The notes beneath the pieces are model-generated. The model saw nothing but the letters and a program-made list of their open reading frames with translations, was not told the DNA's origin and did no database searches. Of a stretch of 6,295 nucleotides of DNA, positions 3,551-6,295 are shown piece by piece. Positions within the stretch are counted from its first letter, which is position 1, and every line of letters starts with the position of its first letter. Origin of the DNA: Bacteroidales bacterium GP1 (lineage in GTDB: Bacteria > Bacteroidota > Bacteroidia > Bacteroidales > Muribaculaceae); assembly GCA_001701105.1 (NCBI GenBank), contig DAAI01000002.1, forward strand, positions 24,903 to 31,197, in the 5' to 3' direction. Made by a program: the position numbers and the translations under genes.

Positions 3551-6295
3551 ATGCCGGGTATAAAACGAAACGAAAGAGATTGGGCCGGCCAACTGATTAG
3601 CTGGCTTAAAGAAGCTATTAACAAGGGGCAGACTTCTTTTGAAGATGCTACTAACGACACAGGCATACGTCTTTCTTCTGGTAGGACAAAATTCCCGGAT
3701 ATCCTATTATTCTCAGATAAAACCTCGGGTATCATATTTAATGGTTGGGAGTTAAAATTTCCTGATACAGCCGTAGACGATGTGGCAATGCTCGAAAACG
3801 CATTGGAGAAAGCGCGAAGACTTCACTCTGATTCCTTCGTTACATGGAATGGCGCGGAAGCGATAATATGGAAAATAGACACCGATCACTATTCCGTTAA
3901 TACTCTTTTACGACTTAAACATTATCCTCAAATTCCTACTATCCAACTAAGGGATGATCTGGCTGACCCCAAGAAATATGCAGCTCACGAAACCTTACTG
4001 CATGAAAGAGCTTTACAGATTCTGCACGATTTAGATATGCTCCGCCGCGACGGTACAATTAAGGAAGCCATCAATATTTCGTCCAATATTATTCATGCCA
4101 TTACCGAGGCGCAGGCTCTTATAGTGCCGCAGTTCGCTAATGCTATTGCCAAAACCGCTAATACCAATTCGGAGTTCAGAGCCCAATTTAATCGATGGAA
4201 GATTTACGAAAGTGCTACATTGAGCATTTTGGGTTCATCTTCCCGCAAAAATGAGATAGTAGATGAGAAAACAGTTCTCGCCAAATTCGCTTTCTATAAT
4301 ATTATCGGGAAGATCTTATTCTATCTCACGCTTTGTGAAAATATTCCCAAAGAGTTAAAGCGACTTGAAATCGCGGCCCCAACTGATCTTAAGAATCAAT
4401 TATATTCCTATTTTGAGCAGGCTAAGGAAATAGATTATCAAGCAGTATTCTTACCATATTTTACAGATACTTTACCTTTTTATGAGACTGTTAATATCGC
4501 TCTATTTCATTTAATCTCCGTCCTCACCGAATTTGACTTCAAGATTTTACCCTCGGAAGTTATCGGCACCATTTTGGAAAATCTCGTACCTAAGGATGAA
4601 AAGTTAAAGTTCGGTCAATATTTTACTTCCGAAACTCTGGCAAACTTAGTCGCGTTTCCTGCTGTGCAAAATTCTTCGTCATTGCTTTTTGACCCCACTT
4701 CCGGCACCGGAACATTCCTTAATTCATTCTATTATATTCTTCAATATTATGGAGTCGCTGACCACCGGCAACTGCTAAATCAGATTTGGGGTAATGACAT
4801 TTCACACTTCCCTGCCATTTTATCGGTTATAAATCTATACAAGCAAGATGTTACTCAGATTGATAATTTCCCTCGTGTTATTCGGGATGATTTTTTCAAT
4901 CTTAACGTCGGTAAGAATGTGTGTTTTCCTGACCCACGAAATCATGCCAATAAGATTTCAATTCCCATTCCGATGTTTGATGGAATAGCAAGCAATTTCC
5001 CATTCATTCAACAAGAAGACATCCCTAATGAAAAATTGACATCGTTGTTTAAATCCAAATTTGAGCATGAGCAGTCCGCTTTTGTTAGGGATGGTGATTT
5101 TCACATCAACGAACGAGCCGATTATTTCGCTTATTGTGTGTATAATGCATTCCGGTTTATAAAACCGAATGGCATTATATCCGCTATCACCTCAAATGCA
5201 TGGCTCGGAAAAGAATATGGAACTCAATTCAAAGACTTCCTGCTTAATAACTTCCATATTAAATATATAGTAAGGAGTACGGCTGAACATTGGTTTACTG
5301 ATTCTCAAGTATCAACCATATATTTTGTGGCTGAAAAATGTCACTCACAGGCTCCTACCAAATTTATTTCCTTCAACTTTAAATTGGCTGATTATTTCGG
5401 CGAGATGTCGGTTCAGAATCAATTAGCCAAAATTGAAACAATATATTCCGAAATAGATAATTGTGATTGGGAAAGTAATAAGGGTTGGAACATTGATGAA
5501 ATCTTCCCAAATGTTTATCATAAAAACGATGGCTCTATTGATGTTTCAATTATCAGCCGCCAAACATTAGTTAATAGTTTGACGGAGGAAACAAATTGGT
5601 CGCAATTCTTTATAGCAGAAAATCCACTTGCCGTTTTTGAACCGTTCATCACTCAATATAATGGAGCGTACTTTAACGTTTTTCGTGGAGAAAAGACAGG
5701 GTGGAATGATATGTTTATCATTAAAGACTCTGAAATCCAATCCACGGGTATTAATGAAAAGTATCTTGTTCCTTATGTTAAAAAAACCGATGAATTTCAG
5801 ACTATCCTTTTCGAGGGCGAGTATCGCTACCGGGCATTTGTCTGCTCTGAACCTTTTTCATCGCTCGACATAGGAACCCAAACATGGATTAAGAAATTTG
5901 AGAATATGCCAAATAAAAATGGCTCTCAGACAGTATCTGAGGCTAATGCAGCCCACCGTCCATACTGGTATTGCATATCTCCAAAATCTGCAAGTATTGT
6001 CACGGCGATTAACCCTTATGAACGCTTCTTCTTCTCTTACTCTACATCTGCTTTTTTTATTGACCAGCGAATGATTGCAATGCAGATTAAGGACGGAGCA
6101 GATGTTGAACTTATTGCCGCTTTATTAAATTCCGTGTCTACCTTCCTTACTTTGGAATTCAGAGGTACGTCAAGAAATCTTGGAGTATTAGACCTCAATT
6201 CTAACTTCCTTAAAAAGATGCGCCTCTTAAATCCTGATTTACTTTCCAATTCTGCAAAATTAAAGATAAAGGAAGCCTTTGAGCCTTTAAAGAGA
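3551..6295 (+). CDS. Type IIG-like restriction-modification fusion: PD-(D/E)XK nuclease plus gamma-class N6-adenine methyltransferase (3' partial)
   Basis: The frame stays open from ATG 3551 to the right edge: 915 codons, no stop. Residues ~1-110 form a PD-(D/E)XK nuclease domain: KFPD (47-50), then WELK (66-69) after 15 residues, giving D50, E67 and K69 as candidate metal-binding and catalytic residues. SFVTWNGAEAIIW (95-107) follows. Residues ~140-345 are a helix-rich linker without recognisable motifs. The methyltransferase core starts with KFGQYFTSETLA (353-364, motif X). It continues with FDPTSGTGTFL (380-390, motif I), WGNDISHFPA (413-422), VIRDDFFNL (443-451) and motif IV IASNFPFIQQE (479-489). 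NFPF replaces the usual NPPY/F. ADYFAYCVYNAFRFIKPNG (523-541) is the next conserved strand-helix block. Residues ~650-915 resemble the TaqI/Eco57I-type target-recognition region, ending with LIAALLNS and GTSRNLGVLDLN. No helicase motor is seen, unlike Type I/III or Type ISP enzymes. Related enzymes are about 950-1050 residues, so only a short tail is probably missing. Confidence 0.85.
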   Translation, partial: MPGIKRNERDWAGQLISWLKEAINKGQTSFEDATNDTGIRLSSGRTKFPDILLFSDKTSGIIFNGWELKFPDTAVDDVAMLENALEKARRLHSDSFVTWNGAEAIIWKIDTDHYSVNTLLRLKHYPQIPTIQLRDDLADPKKYAAHETLLHERALQILHDLDMLRRDGTIKEAINISSNIIHAITEAQALIVPQFANAIAKTANTNSEFRAQFNRWKIYESATLSILGSSSRKNEIVDEKTVLAKFAFYNIIGKILFYLTLCENIPKELKRLEIAAPTDLKNQLYSYFEQAKEIDYQAVFLPYFTDTLPFYETVNIALFHLISVLTEFDFKILPSEVIGTILENLVPKDEKLKFGQYFTSETLANLVAFPAVQNSSSLLFDPTSGTGTFLNSFYYILQYYGVADHRQLLNQIWGNDISHFPAILSVINLYKQDVTQIDNFPRVIRDDFFNLNVGKNVCFPDPRNHANKISIPIPMFDGIASNFPFIQQEDIPNEKLTSLFKSKFEHEQSAFVRDGDFHINERADYFAYCVYNAFRFIKPNGIISAITSNAWLGKEYGTQFKDFLLNNFHIKYIVRSTAEHWFTDSQVSTIYFVAEKCHSQAPTKFISFNFKLADYFGEMSVQNQLAKIETIYSEIDNCDWESNKGWNIDEIFPNVYHKNDGSIDVSIISRQTLVNSLTEETNWSQFFIAENPLAVFEPFITQYNGAYFNVFRGEKTGWNDMFIIKDSEIQSTGINEKYLVPYVKKTDEFQTILFEGEYRYRAFVCSEPFSSLDIGTQTWIKKFENMPNKNGSQTVSEANAAHRPYWYCISPKSASIVTAINPYERFFFSYSTSAFFIDQRMIAMQIKDGADVELIAALLNSVSTFLTLEFRGTSRNLGVLDLNSNFLKKMRLLNPDLLSNSAKLKIKEAFEPLKR

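Noticed and set aside
3005..3735. Minus-strand ORFs at 3005-3298 and 3475-3735
   Set aside because: Antisense to the methyltransferase and the start of the nuclease fusion, both of which carry clear motifs.
5628..6249. ORFs at 5628-5873 (+) and 6037-6249 (-)
   Set aside because: Both lie within the uninterrupted 915-codon frame that begins at 3551, in other frames, and show no recognisable features.
3551..6295. BREX PglX, Type I HsdM or Type ISP enzyme as identity of the long gene
   Set aside because: The N-terminal nuclease motif argues against PglX and HsdM, the absence of a helicase motor argues against Type ISP, and no BREX or HsdR/HsdS neighbour is visible; genes right of the window could not be checked.
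1..6295. CRISPR array, tRNA/rRNA genes, insertion sequences
   Set aside because: No regularly spaced repeats, no tRNA-like cloverleaf, no rRNA and no transposase sequence or terminal inverted repeats were seen.

Overview
The window looks like a Bacteroidales chromosome, possibly of the Muribaculaceae type. The evidence is the EtfA, RNase HII and polyprenyl synthase sequences, the lack of Shine-Dalgarno sites, and two promoters matching the Bacteroidetes form (TTTG, then 19-20 nt, then TAnnTTTG). The exact genus cannot be read from the sequence.

Layout. Positions 1-551 (+) hold the C-terminal part of the electron-transfer flavoprotein alpha subunit (etfA), cut by the left edge. A hairpin at 582-620 separates it from a convergent pair of minus-strand genes: rnhB (ribonuclease HII, 637-1248), and upstream of it a long-chain polyprenyl diphosphate synthase (1263-2237). 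These three genes are ordinary core genes of fairly high GC (hand-counted 60-nt lines give about 52-65%).

Positions 2238-2430 are a divergent spacer. It holds a minus-strand promoter, a block of G-runs able to form a G-quadruplex, and a plus-strand promoter whose -7 box is overlapped by a perfect 21-bp palindrome. From 2431 to the right edge lies an AT-rich plus-strand operon (30-40% GC in sampled lines). It encodes a small XRE/controller-type regulator, a beta-class adenine DNA methyltransferase with DLPY motif IV, and a very long open frame (3551-6295, 915 codons, no stop before the edge).

The long frame contains an N-terminal PD-(D/E)XK nuclease motif, a helical linker, a gamma-class N6-adenine methyltransferase core with an unusual NFPF motif IV, and a TaqI/Eco57I-like target-recognition region. 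The best reading is a self-regulated Type IIG (Eco57I-like) restriction-modification cassette acquired horizontally next to a core gene. The regulator would bind the palindrome to time expression, the separate methyltransferase would protect the host, and the fused protein would cut (and perhaps also methylate) the same site. The precise specificity and the activity of the fused methyltransferase are not known from sequence.
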